DNA of 64,000 nucleotides, from positions 87,821 to 151,820 of the forward strand of contig SCRM01000017.1 in NCBI GenBank assembly GCA_004298045.1. The letters run 5' to 3'. The notes under the pieces are model-generated. The model did not search any database. It was given only the letters and a program-made list of their open reading frames with translations, and was not told the origin of the DNA. Shown piece after piece: positions 42,849 to 53,177 of the stretch. Source of the stretch: Rhodanobacter sp. (lineage in GTDB: Bacteria > Pseudomonadota > Gammaproteobacteria > Xanthomonadales > Rhodanobacteraceae). The position numbers and the translations under genes were made by a program. The first letter of the stretch is position 1; every line of letters begins with the position of its first letter.

Positions 42849-42924
42849 TGGTGGGTCGTGAGGGATTCGAACCCTCGACCAATAGATTAAAAGTCTACTG
42901 CTCTACCGACTGAGCTAACGACCC
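42849..42924 (-). tRNA. tRNA-Lys (anticodon TTT)
   Basis: A full 76-nt cloverleaf on the minus strand. The acceptor stem GGGTCG pairs with CGACCC, the D arm reads AGCTCAGTCGGTAGAGC, the anticodon loop CTTTTAA carries TTT (Lys), and the T arm is GAGGGTTCGAATCCCTC. CCA is encoded (42849-42851). In E. coli the tol-pal-cpoB cluster is also followed by lysine tRNA genes, so the context is conserved. Confidence 0.97.
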
Positions 42925-42944
42925 GCGCGAACGGCAAGTTGGCC

Positions 42945-42973
42945 ATTTTATGGGCGCACCGCGATGCGCACAA
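42945..42973 (-). promoter_or_regulatory. promoter of tRNA-Lys
   Basis: On the minus strand TTGTGC (42968-42973), a 17-nt spacer and TAAAAT (42945-42950, 5 of 6) lie 21 nt before the mature tRNA. The -35 is weak (3 of 6). Confidence 0.5.
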
Positions 42974-42984
42974 GCAAAGTCGAA

Positions 42985-43680
42985 TCAGACGTAGCGCGTC
43001 GGATCGGGCAAGCCAGCTGCGCGAAAACCGTCCGCGCGCAGACGGCAGGCATCGCAATGGCCGCAGGCGCGGCCATCCGCATCAGCTTGGTAACAGCTCA
43101 CGGTCTGCGCAAAATCCACACCAAGGCGGTGGCCTTCGCGGGCGATGTCGGCCTTGCTCATCCGCATCAGCGGGGCATGGATACGGAGCTGCGCGCCTTC
43201 CACACCGGCCTTGGTGGCAAGGTTGGCGAGGCGCTCGAACGCCGCGATAAAGGCGGGACGGCAGTCTGGATAGCCCGAGTAATCCACCGCATTGACGCCG
43301 CACCAGATGTCGCTGGCGCCCAGCACCTCGGCCCAGCCCAGCGCGATCGACAGCATGATGGTGTTGCGTGCCGGCACGTAGGTGACCGGGATATGTGCGT
43401 CATCGTGTGCAGCCGTCGCATCCAACGGCACGGCGATATCGGCGGTGAGCGCCGAGCCGCCGATGGTGCGCAGATCGACATGCACCACCTTGTGCTCGGC
43501 CACGCCGAGCATGCGCGCAACGCGCTCAGACGCCACCAGCTCGGAATCGTGGCGCTGGCCGTACGCCACGCTCAGGGCGTATACGGCATAGCCTTGCTCG
43601 CGCGCGATCGCGGTGGTAACGGCCGAGTCCATGCCGCCGGAGACAAGAATGACGGCTTTGCGCCGCGGGGTTTCAGTCAT
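42985..43680 (-). CDS. queC: 7-cyano-7-deazaguanine synthase
   Basis: A 231-residue PP-loop enzyme converting 7-carboxy-7-deazaguanine to preQ0 with ammonia and ATP, in queuosine synthesis. The PP-loop is SGGMDSA (14-20). [18 protein letters not shown] and [18 protein letters not shown] are family-typical. The zinc site is formed by Cys residues in [20 protein letters not shown]. It follows queE on the same strand by 96 bp. queD is not in the window. Confidence 0.96.
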   Translation of the reverse strand: MTETPRRKAVILVSGGMDSAVTTAIAREQGYAVYALSVAYGQRHDSELVASERVARMLGVAEHKVVHVDLRTIGGSALTADIAVPLDATAAHDDAHIPVTYVPARNTIMLSIALGWAEVLGASDIWCGVNAVDYSGYPDCRPAFIAAFERLANLATKAGVEGAQLRIHAPLMRMSKADIAREGHRLGVDFAQTVSCYQADADGRACGHCDACRLRADGFRAAGLPDPTRYV

Positions 43681-43776
43681 GGCTGAAGTCCATCAGAAAC
43701 GACCGGTCACCGGCCGGGACACGCCGACGGCGACACCGGCCGCAGCGCGAAAACAGGTGGCGTCGCACCGCCGGCA

Positions 43777-44451
43777 TCACTTGCCGGGTACGTTGCCCCA
43801 CAGCACCTTGTGCAACTGCATCTGGAAGCGCACCGGCAGGCGGTCGGCCAGAATCCACTCGGCCAGCTCGCGCGGCGCCAGCTTGCCGGCCACCGGCGAG
43901 AACAACACCATGCAGCGCTCGTGGATGCGGTGCTCGGCCACGCGCGCCCACGCCCAGTCGAAATCGGCACGATCGGCGATCACGATCTTCACCTGATCGT
44001 GCGGCAGCAGGTGATCGAGATTCGACCACAGGTTGCGCTTGCACTCGCCCGAGCCGGGCGCCTTGAGATCCATCACCTTGTGCACGCGCGGATCGATAGT
44101 GGAAATGTCGATCGACCCGGAGGTTTCCAGCGACACCTCGTAACCGGCATCGCACAGCTTGCGCAGCAGGATCGGGCAGCGCTTTTGCGCCAGTGGCTCG
44201 CCGCCGGTCACGCACACGTGGTGCACGCCCTGGCGTGCCACCTCAGCCACGATCTCGTCGATGTCGTGCCACTGGCCGCCCTGGAACGCATACTCGGTAT
44301 CGCACCACACACAGCGCAGCGGACAGCCGGTGAGGCGCACGAATACCGTGGGCCAGCCGGCAGCGTCGGCCTCGCCCTGGATCGACAGGAAAATCTCGGT
44401 GATGCGCAGGCGCTCGGAAACCGCAGCGCTGGCCTCGTCGGTACCGGGCAT
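43777..44451 (-). CDS. queE: 7-carboxy-7-deazaguanine synthase
   Basis: A 224-residue radical SAM enzyme contracting carboxy-tetrahydropterin to the 7-deazaguanine ring. The iron-sulfur motif is CPLRCVWC (C43, C47, C50). LSIQGEADAAGWPTVFVRL and VCVTGGEPLAQK match the QueE family. It lies 16 bp after cpoB and upstream of queC, a usual proteobacterial order. Confidence 0.95.
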   Translation of the reverse strand: MPGTDEASAAVSERLRITEIFLSIQGEADAAGWPTVFVRLTGCPLRCVWCDTEYAFQGGQWHDIDEIVAEVARQGVHHVCVTGGEPLAQKRCPILLRKLCDAGYEVSLETSGSIDISTIDPRVHKVMDLKAPGSGECKRNLWSNLDHLLPHDQVKIVIADRADFDWAWARVAEHRIHERCMVLFSPVAGKLAPRELAEWILADRLPVRFQMQLHKVLWGNVPGK

Positions 44452-44467
44452 GGACAACGTCGTCACC

Positions 44468-45343
44468 TCAGCCTGCCGATTCGATGCGGCGCAGCCGCTC
44501 CTTCGCGAGGTTGGCCGCCTTCGAGCTGGGGTATTTCGCCACCACCGACTTGAGTGTTGCCTTGGCGGCCGCAACCTGCTTCAGCTCATATTGGCAATAA
44601 CCGAGCTTGAGCAGCGCATCGGGCGCCTTTTCACTCTGCGGATACTGGCTCAGCAAATGCTGGAAGGCTTCCTGCGCCACCTGGTAATTGGTAGTGACGT
44701 AGTACGACTCGCCAAGCCAGTAGAACGCGTTGGAAACCAGCGGGCTGTCCGGGTGTTTCTGGATGAACTCGCGAAACTGCCGCGACGCGTTGGTGTAGTC
44801 GCCACCGCGCAGGGTCTTGAAAGCGGCGTCGTAGGCCGCGGTGGTTGCGGCGCTGTCGGGCGTCGACGCGGGCTTTGCGCCCTTCTTGCCCGGCACCGGT
44901 GCTGCACTGGCGGCAACCGGCGCTGCGGCTGCTGCATTGGCTGCTGCATTGGCTAGCGTATTGGTGGCAGCGGGTGCCGCGGTACTGCCGCCTGCGGCCG
45001 GCGCGCCACCGGATGGGTTTGCGGCTTCGAGCCGGCCCAGCCGGGAGTCGAGGTCGACGTATTGGTCTTTGCTCTTGCTTTGCAGATCCTGCAGCTGGTG
45101 CTGCAACTCTTCGATCTGCCCCTGCATGTCGCGCAACTGCGATTCCATCTGCTGCAGCTGGTTGACCATCTGCGCGCTGCTCTGGTCCTTGTTCTGCGCA
45201 CGCTGCTCCAGTTGGGCAACGCGGTCGGCAAGGCTCAGGCGCGAACTTTGCGCAAATGCCGGCGCCACGAAAAGCATGGCGGACGCGATTGCGCCCGCCA
45301 TGCCGATTCTGGCTGCCATGTTGCTGGCCAGAGATTTCAACAC
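44468..45343 (-). CDS. cpoB: cell division coordinator CpoB (YbgF)
   Basis: A 291-residue periplasmic protein linking PBP1B and the Tol machine during division. A signal peptide (VAPAFA-QS) precedes a coiled coil (about 38-110, LADRVAQLEQR to LDSRLGRLEAA), a low-complexity Ala/Gly/Pro linker (about 110-165), and a C-terminal TPR domain (YDAAFKTLRGGDYTNASRQF onwards). The GTG at 45343 abuts the pal TAA stop; an ATG 24 nt later is an alternative start. Confidence 0.92.
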   Translation of the reverse strand: MLKSLASNMAARIGMAGAIASAMLFVAPAFAQSSRLSLADRVAQLEQRAQNKDQSSAQMVNQLQQMESQLRDMQGQIEELQHQLQDLQSKSKDQYVDLDSRLGRLEAANPSGGAPAAGGSTAAPAATNTLANAAANAAAAAPVAASAAPVPGKKGAKPASTPDSAATTAAYDAAFKTLRGGDYTNASRQFREFIQKHPDSPLVSNAFYWLGESYYVTTNYQVAQEAFQHLLSQYPQSEKAPDALLKLGYCQYELKQVAAAKATLKSVVAKYPSSKAANLAKERLRRIESAG

Positions 45344-45853
45344 TTACTCAGCCGTGTAGACGATATCGACACGACGGTTCTTGCTCCAGCAATCTTCATT
45401 GTGCTCGCGGCAAACCGGCTTTTCCTTGCCGTACGAGATCACGCTGACCTGGCTGGCCGAGGCGCCATTGGCTTGCAGGGCGCTGGACACGGCATTGCCG
45501 CGGCGCTCGCCGAGGCCGAGGTTGTATTCCTTCGAACCACGCTCGTCGGTGTTGCCTTCCAGACGCATCTGGGCCTGCGGACGATCCTGCAGGTACTTGG
45601 CATGGCAAGCCATGATCTGCTGGAATTCCGGCTTGATTTCCGACTTGTCGAAGTCGAAGTACACGACGCGCTGACGCAGGCACGGATCGGTGTTGAGGTC
45701 GGCAGGGGTGTACTTGCCGCTGGTCTCGGCGGGCGCAGCAGCCGGGGCGGGCTCGGCAGCCGGAGCCTGCGGCTTGACTTGCTGCTTCTTGGAGCAGGCA
45801 GCCGCACCTACGCAAAGCAGGGCGACCAGGGCAACGCGAACGGTCTTATTCAT
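45344..45853 (-). CDS. pal: peptidoglycan-associated lipoprotein Pal
   Basis: A 169-residue outer-membrane lipoprotein. The lipobox is GAAAC (Cys 20), a Lys-rich and Pro/Ala-rich linker follows, and the C-terminal OmpA-like domain contains VYFDFDKSEIKPE and GNTDERGSKEYNLGLGERRGNAV, which bind the meso-diaminopimelate of peptidoglycan. Pal anchors the outer membrane and is recycled by TolB. tolB lies upstream, 244 bp away, a gap that could hold a separate pal promoter. Confidence 0.96.
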   Translation of the reverse strand: MNKTVRVALVALLCVGAAACSKKQQVKPQAPAAEPAPAAAPAETSGKYTPADLNTDPCLRQRVVYFDFDKSEIKPEFQQIMACHAKYLQDRPQAQMRLEGNTDERGSKEYNLGLGERRGNAVSSALQANGASASQVSVISYGKEKPVCREHNEDCWSKNRRVDIVYTAE

Positions 45854-46097
45854 GGTGACGTTCCTTCAAACGTGAGAGTTCCGGCATACAGTGACGGACT
45901 GGTTACGGGACGAATCGCCGGTGACCCGGCTGTTGTTCATTTTGATATTGCAAGATCAACGGCGTGTGATGCTCACCTCCAATGGCTGACCCTCACGCCG
46001 GAAAGCGTTGCGGTCGGCAAAACACGCCGGGCGCGACCGCATGGATCGTTCCCGGCCTCGGCCGTCGCCCGTTCCCGCTGTCGCGACGGCAGAAAAC

Positions 46098-47423
46098 TCA
46101 TTTTTGTCGATACGGGCCCCACGACGGGTCGCTGACGTTGCCGTTTGCCAGCGCGAGTCGCTGTCGCACCATACCGTCCGCCGACGTCGCATACAAGACA
46201 CCGCGCGGGCCTTCGGTGGCGCCATACAGCAGCATGCTCGCATTCGGCGCCCAGCTCGGGCCAAAATCGAGCGGGCCGGGCGACAGGTAATGCACCTGCC
46301 CGCCCAAACCGAGATCCATGATGGCAATGCGGAACACGTTGCCGTTGCCCTCGACCATGGCGAGTTTCTTGCCGTCGTAACTGAGGTTGGAATTGGAATT
46401 GCTCTGCCCCTGGAAGCTCACCCGCTGCGCACTGCCGCCGCTCGCGGCCGTGCGATAAATCTGCGCGCGCCCGGATCGATCCGAGGTGAAGTAAATCGAG
46501 CCGCCATCCGGTGACCACACCGGCTCGGTATTGATCGACGGGCTGTGGGTAATCTGAGTTTCATGCCGGGACCCCAGGTCGAGCTGATACAACTCGAGGT
46601 GGCCGGAGAACGACAGCGCGATGGCAAGTCGACGCCCATCCGGTGCCCATGCCGGCGCGCCGTTGATGCCTTTGGGATGGGATGCCACCAACTGGCGCGC
46701 ACCAGTGGTCAGATTCTGCACGTAGATTTGCGAGTTGCCGCTTTCAAAGGAAACGTAGGCGATTTTCTTGCCGTCCGGCGACCACGCCGGCGACATCAGC
46801 GCCTCGTGCGAACGTGCGACCACCTGCGGGTTGAAGCCGTCGGAATCGGCCACCACCAGCGAATAGGTCATGTTGTCGCCCAGCCCCACCTGGGTGATGT
46901 AGGCAATGCGGGTCCAGAACGCACCGCGCACGCCAGTGATTTTCTGGTAGATCGCATCGGCGATCTGATGGGCAACCCCGCGCAAATCGCCGGCTGGCGC
47001 CGTGAAATACGCGGCCAGCAGATTTTGCTGCTTGTTGACGTCCCACAACTCGTAACTGACTTTCAGCATGCCGCCGCCGGCATCGCTGATATTGCCGACC
47101 GCGATGAAATCCTGCTTGAGCAGGCGCCAGGTCGAAAAGTTGATGTCGCTGCCCTTGGACGGAAACTCGACGATGTCGCTCTTGGCCAACGCGCGGAACT
47201 GGCCGCAGCGATTCAAGTCATTGCGGATCACGTCGGCTACATCGGTCGGCAGCGGCGCCATGCCCTGGGTGGCGAACGGCACCACCGCGATCGGCGTCGC
47301 GGTCTTGACGCCGCCGACGATCTGGATGTCCAGCCCACCGCTGGCCTGGGCCAGCACCGGGCCGGTGAACAAGGCAGCGACGAACATCAGGATGAGAGCA
47401 GCAATGGAACTCGGCTTGCGCAT
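46098..47423 (-). CDS. tolB: Tol-Pal system beta-propeller protein TolB
   Basis: A 441-residue periplasmic protein with a signal peptide (ending VLAQA), an N-terminal alpha/beta domain (about 27-165), and a six-bladed propeller with repeated SPDGKKIAYVSFESGNSQIY and WAPDGRRLAIALSF blades. It binds Pal and TolA. ATG 47423 with GAG upstream is preferred; a GTG at 47432 overlaps the tolA stop. Confidence 0.95.
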   Translation of the reverse strand: MRKPSSIAALILMFVAALFTGPVLAQASGGLDIQIVGGVKTATPIAVVPFATQGMAPLPTDVADVIRNDLNRCGQFRALAKSDIVEFPSKGSDINFSTWRLLKQDFIAVGNISDAGGGMLKVSYELWDVNKQQNLLAAYFTAPAGDLRGVAHQIADAIYQKITGVRGAFWTRIAYITQVGLGDNMTYSLVVADSDGFNPQVVARSHEALMSPAWSPDGKKIAYVSFESGNSQIYVQNLTTGARQLVASHPKGINGAPAWAPDGRRLAIALSFSGHLELYQLDLGSRHETQITHSPSINTEPVWSPDGGSIYFTSDRSGRAQIYRTAASGGSAQRVSFQGQSNSNSNLSYDGKKLAMVEGNGNVFRIAIMDLGLGGQVHYLSPGPLDFGPSWAPNASMLLYGATEGPRGVLYATSADGMVRQRLALANGNVSDPSWGPYRQK

Positions 47424-47428
47424 GAAAC

Positions 47429-48376
47429 TCACATTTGCGGCATAAAGGTAAAGGTCAGTTTGCGCTGGAACACGCTCTCGAAACCCTTGTACGGCAAGGT
47501 CTTGGTGCGCAGGATGGCGTTCTCGACGGAACGCTTGCCGGCATCGTCATACGGGCAGCTGGGATCGACTGTGGCGCTCATCACGTCACCACCGGGCAGC
47601 TGCACGATGTGCACCTTGCACGGTGCAGGGGGCATGTTATCCGGGCGTAACCAGTTTGGCGTGACCGCATTCTGAATGGCCGCCGCATACGCGGACGAAA
47701 GATCGGTGGTTTTCGAGTTGTTGCCGGTCTGCCGCTGTGCCGCGTACGGCAGGTTGGCCTGGCCGTCGTCCTGCGCATTCTTGAGGTCGGCCAGCTGCTG
47801 CTTGGCCTGCTTGGCCTTGCTGTCGAGCTTTTTGGTCTGCGCCTGCGCGGCGTCCATCTTGGCGAACAGCTCGTCGATCTTCTTGAGCTCTTCCTTTTTC
47901 TTTTGTGCCGCCTGCGCGTCGAGGTCGGCCTGGCGCTGGCGCTGCTTTTCTTCCTGCACCTGCTTGGCTTCGGCTTGCTGCACGCCCTCCTCTACCACCT
48001 TTTCCTGATCCTTGATGTCAGGGTGCTTGGGCGGTGGCGGCAACGGCTCGATCTTGGGCTTGGCTTCCGGCGGCGGGGGCGGCGGCGGCACGGCGGGCGG
48101 CGGCGGCACGCTGTCCGGCACCACCTTGGCCTTGTGCGCCTTCGGCGGCGGACTGCCGGTCGGTCCGACCAGCGTCGCTTCGATCACCGGCCCGGCGAGT
48201 TGCAACGGGCGCGTACAGGTGATCGGGTTCATCCACGACGGCAGACGCAGGTTGTCGAAGAACGCCTCGTAGCTCGCGCACGAAATCGTGGCGAGGAACA
48301 GGAACGCAATGATGCCCAGATGCAGCAGCGCGGAGAGCACTACCGCCCGCGGCGTGCCCTGGTTACTTTCGTCCAT
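47429..48376 (-). CDS. tolA: cell envelope integrity protein TolA
   Basis: A 315-residue protein. An inner-membrane helix near the N terminus (about 12-30) precedes a Pro-rich stretch and a Lys/Gln/Glu/Ala helical region (about 115-220) that spans the periplasm, then a C-terminal TolA domain from about 225 with Cys pairs at TPNWLRPDNMPPAPC and TVDPSCPYDD. The start at 48376 overlaps the end of tolR by 14 nt. Order tolQ-R-A-B-pal is canonical. Confidence 0.9.
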   Translation of the reverse strand: MDESNQGTPRAVVLSALLHLGIIAFLFLATISCASYEAFFDNLRLPSWMNPITCTRPLQLAGPVIEATLVGPTGSPPPKAHKAKVVPDSVPPPPAVPPPPPPPEAKPKIEPLPPPPKHPDIKDQEKVVEEGVQQAEAKQVQEEKQRQRQADLDAQAAQKKKEELKKIDELFAKMDAAQAQTKKLDSKAKQAKQQLADLKNAQDDGQANLPYAAQRQTGNNSKTTDLSSAYAAAIQNAVTPNWLRPDNMPPAPCKVHIVQLPGGDVMSATVDPSCPYDDAGKRSVENAILRTKTLPYKGFESVFQRKLTFTFMPQM

Positions 48377-48821
48377 GGGCACTCTGCCCGTTTCCGGTCT
48401 CGCCCGGGGTGCTCATCAGGCCGACCTTGTCGACTCCGGCCTGCTGCAGATCCGCCAGCACCTTGTACACGCCGCCATAGTTGCCGGAGGTGTCGCCGGC
48501 GACCAGCACGCTGAGCTGCGGGTTGGCATCCAGAAAGGCCTTGACCTTGGTCTGCATGCCAGTCTCGTCGGTGGGTTGCGGCTTGCCGGTACCCATGATG
48601 AGGGAGATCGAACCATCCTTGGCCACCTGCACGATCAACGAATCCTTCTTGCCGTGCAGCGCCTTGGCATCGGCTTGCGGCAGGTTGACGTCGACGTTGG
48701 AGTTCATCATGGGTGTGGTGACCATGAAGATGATGAGCAGCACCAACATCACGTCGATGTAGGGCACCACGTTGATTTCGGCTTTGAGTTGATAGCGCTT
48801 GTGGCGCCGTGCAATCGGCAT
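48363..48821 (-). CDS. tolR: Tol-Pal proton channel subunit TolR
   Basis: A 152-residue inner-membrane protein of the ExbD/TolR family. The N-terminal INVVPYIDVMLVLLIIFMVT helix carries the conserved Asp (about residue 23) needed for proton use. A periplasmic domain follows. It forms the TolQR motor that energises TolA, and starts 14 bp after the tolQ stop. Confidence 0.94.
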   Translation of the reverse strand: MPIARRHKRYQLKAEINVVPYIDVMLVLLIIFMVTTPMMNSNVDVNLPQADAKALHGKKDSLIVQVAKDGSISLIMGTGKPQPTDETGMQTKVKAFLDANPQLSVLVAGDTSGNYGGVYKVLADLQQAGVDKVGLMSTPGETGNGQSAHGRK

Positions 48822-48835
48822 GTCGGCAGCTCCCG

Positions 48836-49519
48836 TCAGGCGGCGTCGTCAGCCTGGACCTGACGCTGCAGCACCGAGGAGAACTCCTCCTGGAACACCT
48901 CGTAACGCGAGGCGATGCGCTCCACCTTGGTGGCGTAGCGGTTGTAGGCCCACTGCGCGGGAATCGCCGCGAACAGGCCCATGGCCGTGGCGATCAACGC
49001 CTCCGAAATGTGCGGCGCGACCACCGCGATGGTGACGTCCTTCATGTCGCCCAGGCCCTGGAAGGCGCCCATGATGCCCCACACCGTACCGAACAGGCCG
49101 ACGTACGGGCTGATCGAACCGACGTTGGCGAGGAATTCGAGATTGCGCTCCAGCGCGCCGATTTCGCGCGTGCCGGCCACCTGCATCGCGCGTTCCGAAC
49201 CTTCGATCGCCGCACGGCCATCGCGCGTCTTGCGCTGGCGCTGGCGGGCAAACTCGCGGAAACCGGATTCGAAGATAGTCTCCAGCCCGCCGCTGGCGCC
49301 ACGGTGGCTCACTTCGCGAAACAACTGGGCCAGGTCGCCGCCGGACCAGAAGCGCTCCTCGAAGCTCTCGGAGTTTTCCAGCGCCTGCTTGGTCTGGCCG
49401 TACTTGCGGATGATGATGACCCACGACATGAACGAGAACACCAGCAGGATCAACAGCACGCCTTTGACCGGCAGGCTGGAATTGGTGATCAAATCGATGA
49501 CATTGAATCCACCGTTCAT
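48836..49519 (-). CDS. tolQ: Tol-Pal proton channel subunit TolQ
   Basis: A 227-residue MotA/ExbB/TolQ-family protein with three transmembrane helices (about 20-38, 130-155 and 165-190; the second begins LANVGSISPYVGLFGTVWGI). The pore helices with conserved Thr and Gly residues carry protons with TolR. It is the second gene after ybgC. Confidence 0.95.
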   Translation of the reverse strand: MNGGFNVIDLITNSSLPVKGVLLILLVFSFMSWVIIIRKYGQTKQALENSESFEERFWSGGDLAQLFREVSHRGASGGLETIFESGFREFARQRQRKTRDGRAAIEGSERAMQVAGTREIGALERNLEFLANVGSISPYVGLFGTVWGIMGAFQGLGDMKDVTIAVVAPHISEALIATAMGLFAAIPAQWAYNRYATKVERIASRYEVFQEEFSSVLQRQVQADDAA

Positions 49520-49548
49520 GGGCTTAGAGCGCTCCGCACCAGTCTGGA

Positions 49549-49951
49549 TCAGGGAGAAATCGGGGGGATGAGACTCGCAGGGATCGGTGCGGCACGCATG
49601 CGCGTCATGTCCACGCAGGCCACCCGCACCACGGCGCGGACAAGGCAGGCCCCATCCGCGCGTTCGATCGTCTGGTCGAACAGGATACTGGCTGCGCCCC
49701 GTTTCTTGACGCTTACGGTTGCCAGCAATTCATCGTCCAGCAGGGCTGGGCGCAGGAAATCGAGCTCCATGCGGGCCACCAGAAACGCCAACCCGGTGGC
49801 TTGCTTGAACGCGAGCTGGTCCACGCCGCGCGCACGCAGCCACTCGGTGCGCGCGCGTTCGAGAAAACGCAGATAGCCCGCGTGGTACACCACGCCGCCG
49901 GCATCGGTGTCTTCCCAATACACCCGGATCGGCCAGCGGAACGGCACGGGT

Positions 49952-49959
<8 letters not shown>
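49549..49959 (-). CDS. ybgC: acyl-CoA thioesterase YbgC
   Basis: A 136-residue hot-dog-fold thioesterase of the 4-hydroxybenzoyl-CoA type, linked to the Tol-Pal cluster. [24 protein letters not shown] contains the conserved DTDAxGVVYHxxYL active-site pattern. ATG at 49959 overlaps the ruvB stop by 8 nt. It acts on short-chain acyl-CoAs in characterised members; the link to the envelope is not understood. Confidence 0.94.
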
Positions 49960-51001
<1,042 letters not shown>

Positions 51002-51047
51002 GGCGGCATTATGGCGGCTCTGGCTCCGTGAGAGGAGCACAAGGCAA

Positions 51048-51236
51048 GAGCAAGAGCGCCATGCTCATGCTCATGAGCCCGAGGCGGGCAGGATGTCCGC
51101 CTCGGGCTCGCAGGGACGGGCTGCGCCCGTCCAGGCTCCGCATGCCGATCGCAAAGCGATCGGCATGCGTGCGGCCCATCCATGGGCCGCGGGGCCGCGG
51201 TGGAGATCTGATCCGCGGAGCGGATCAGATCTCCAC
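51048..51236. repeat. run of consecutive perfect hairpins between kup and ruvB
   Basis: Read along the plus strand: an imperfect 10-bp stem (51048-51057 with 51063-51072); GAGCCCGAGGCGG with CCGCCTCGGGCTC (51075-51109); GGACGGGC with GCCCGTCC (51114-51132); a 14-bp stem CGCATGCCGATCGC with its partner (51139-51169); GCGGCCCAT with ATGGGCCGC (51171-51190); a 6-bp CCGCGG pair (51187-51200); and a perfect 17-bp stem GTGGAGATCTGATCCGC (51200-51236) reaching past the kup stop. Five perfect stems of 8-17 bp in under 170 bp, with 2-9-nt loops, are far beyond chance. They sit in the kup 3' UTR and ruvB leader. Strong terminators, RNA processing sites or a mobile palindromic cluster are possible. Confidence 0.9.
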
Positions 51237-53165
51237 TTGCGCCCCCAGCTCAATCAGCCGGTTGCCGGGGATCTGGAAAAACGCGGTGGCGGGCAGCGCG
51301 TTGCGCGCCATGAAGGCGAACAGCTTGTCGCGCCACAGCGCCATGCCGGGTCGGCGCTTGTCGGCCACGATGTTTTCGCGCGACAGGAAGAACGTGGTGT
51401 CCATCATGTCGAAAGCGAGCCCGGCACGTGCACATTGGGCCAGCGCTTGCGGCACGTTGGGAACCTCGGCAAAGCCGAAGTGCAGCTCGATGCCGTAGAA
51501 CTCGTCGCCCATCGCGTCGATGCGGATGCGCTCGTCGGGGTCGGCCACGGGGGTCTCCAGCATTTCCACCGTAAGCAGCACGTTGCGCTCGTGCAGCACC
51601 TTGTTGTGCTTGAGGTTGTGCAGCAGCGCATGCGGCACCGCGTGCTGGTTGGCGGTAAGGAACACTGCCGCGCCGGGCACGCGCAGCGGCGGATGCTCGC
51701 GCATCGCCTCGATGAACGGCTTGAGCGCAAGCCCGCCCTGCTGCATCTCGCGCACCAGCAAATCGCGCCCGCGCCGCCACGTCGTCATGATGGTGAAGGT
51801 GCACAGGCCGAGTGCCAGCGGGAACCAGCCGCCATCGGGGATCTTCAGGGTATTGGCGCCGAAATAGCTGATGTCGATGGTGAGGAACACCAGCAGCACC
51901 AGCAGTACCAGCAGGCGGTTCCAGTGCCACATGCGGCGCGCGACAACCATCACCAGTACGGTGTCAATCGCCATCGTGCCGGTCACCGCAATGCCGTAAG
52001 CGCCCGCCAGCGCGTTCGACGAGCCAAAGGCGATCACGGTCAGGATCACGCTGATCATCAGCACCCGGTTGATCCACGGCAGGAATACCTGGCCGATCGC
52101 CTCGCGCGAGGTCTGCACCACCTGCATGCGCGGCATGAAGCCGAGCTGCACTGCCTGGCGGAACACCGTGAACGCGCCGGAGATCACCGCCTGCGACGCG
52201 ATCACCGTGGCCAGCGTCGCCAGCCCGATCATCGGGTACAGCGCCCAATCCGGCACCGCGTGGTAGAACGGATTGGCGATCGCCTCGGGGTGATGCAGCA
52301 GCATCGCACCCTGGCCGTAATAGTTGAGCAGCAGCGCCGGCAGCACGAACCCGAACCACGCGGCACGGATCGGAAAGCGGCCAAAGTGCCCCATGTCGGT
52401 GTACAGCGCCTCTGCCCCGGTGACGCACAGCACGACCGAGCCGAGCGCGAGCATCGAGGTCTTGCCGTGGGCCATGAAAAACTGCGCGGCATACCACGGG
52501 TTGAGCGCCGCCAACACCGCCGGCGCCCTGATGACATTCCACACGCCAACCGCCGCCAGCGCGAGAAACCAGATCGTCATCACCGGGCCAAACAGCGCAC
52601 CCACACGCGCCGTGCCGTGCCGCTGCAAGGCAAACAGGCCAAACAGCACGATCACGGTGATCGGCACCACCCAGCGCGACAGCGCCGGCGTGGCGACTTC
52701 GAGACCTTCGACCGCGGACAGCACCGAGATCGACGGCGTGATCACGCTGTCGCCGAAAAACAGCGCGCCGCCCAACAGCGCCATCAGCATCACCAGCTTG
52801 CGCATGCGGTTGGAGCCGCGCACCGCGCGTTGCGCCAGCGCCATCAGCGCCATGATGCCGCCTTCGCCCTTGTTGTCGGCGCGCATCACCACGCTGACGT
52901 ACTTCACAGCGACCACCATGATGAGCGTCCACGTCACCAGCGACAGCACGCCGATGACGGTTTCCGGGTGCGGATGCAGGCCATGCTCGGGCAGGAACGT
53001 CTCGTGCATGGTGTACAGCGGGCTGGTGCCGATGTCGCCGAACACCACGCCCAGCGCACCCAGCACCAGCAGCCGCAGCTTGCCATGCACGCTTGCGCCG
53101 TCGGCTGGCTCGCTGCGGTTTGCCGCGCCGGCGGCAGGGTTGCTGGATACGGGTTGCTCGCTCAC
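51225..53165 (-). CDS. kup: low-affinity potassium transporter Kup
   Basis: A 646-residue inner-membrane K+/H+ symporter with about 12 helices. The start of the transport domain (LGVVFGDIGTSPLYTMHETF), GGIMALMALAQRAV and ADNKGEGGIMAL are conserved, as is the C-terminal cytosolic part. A GTG start at 53165 is the longest family-like start. It lies 12 nt after ruvA and its stop is inside a 17-bp hairpin. It splits ruvCA from ruvB. Confidence 0.95.
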   Translation of the reverse strand: MSEQPVSSNPAAGAANRSEPADGASVHGKLRLLVLGALGVVFGDIGTSPLYTMHETFLPEHGLHPHPETVIGVLSLVTWTLIMVVAVKYVSVVMRADNKGEGGIMALMALAQRAVRGSNRMRKLVMLMALLGGALFFGDSVITPSISVLSAVEGLEVATPALSRWVVPITVIVLFGLFALQRHGTARVGALFGPVMTIWFLALAAVGVWNVIRAPAVLAALNPWYAAQFFMAHGKTSMLALGSVVLCVTGAEALYTDMGHFGRFPIRAAWFGFVLPALLLNYYGQGAMLLHHPEAIANPFYHAVPDWALYPMIGLATLATVIASQAVISGAFTVFRQAVQLGFMPRMQVVQTSREAIGQVFLPWINRVLMISVILTVIAFGSSNALAGAYGIAVTGTMAIDTVLVMVVARRMWHWNRLLVLLVLLVFLTIDISYFGANTLKIPDGGWFPLALGLCTFTIMTTWRRGRDLLVREMQQGGLALKPFIEAMREHPPLRVPGAAVFLTANQHAVPHALLHNLKHNKVLHERNVLLTVEMLETPVADPDERIRIDAMGDEFYGIELHFGFAEVPNVPQALAQCARAGLAFDMMDTTFFLSRENIVADKRRPGMALWRDKLFAFMARNALPATAFFQIPGNRLIELGAQVEI

Positions 53166-53177
53166 TGCACTGCCTGC

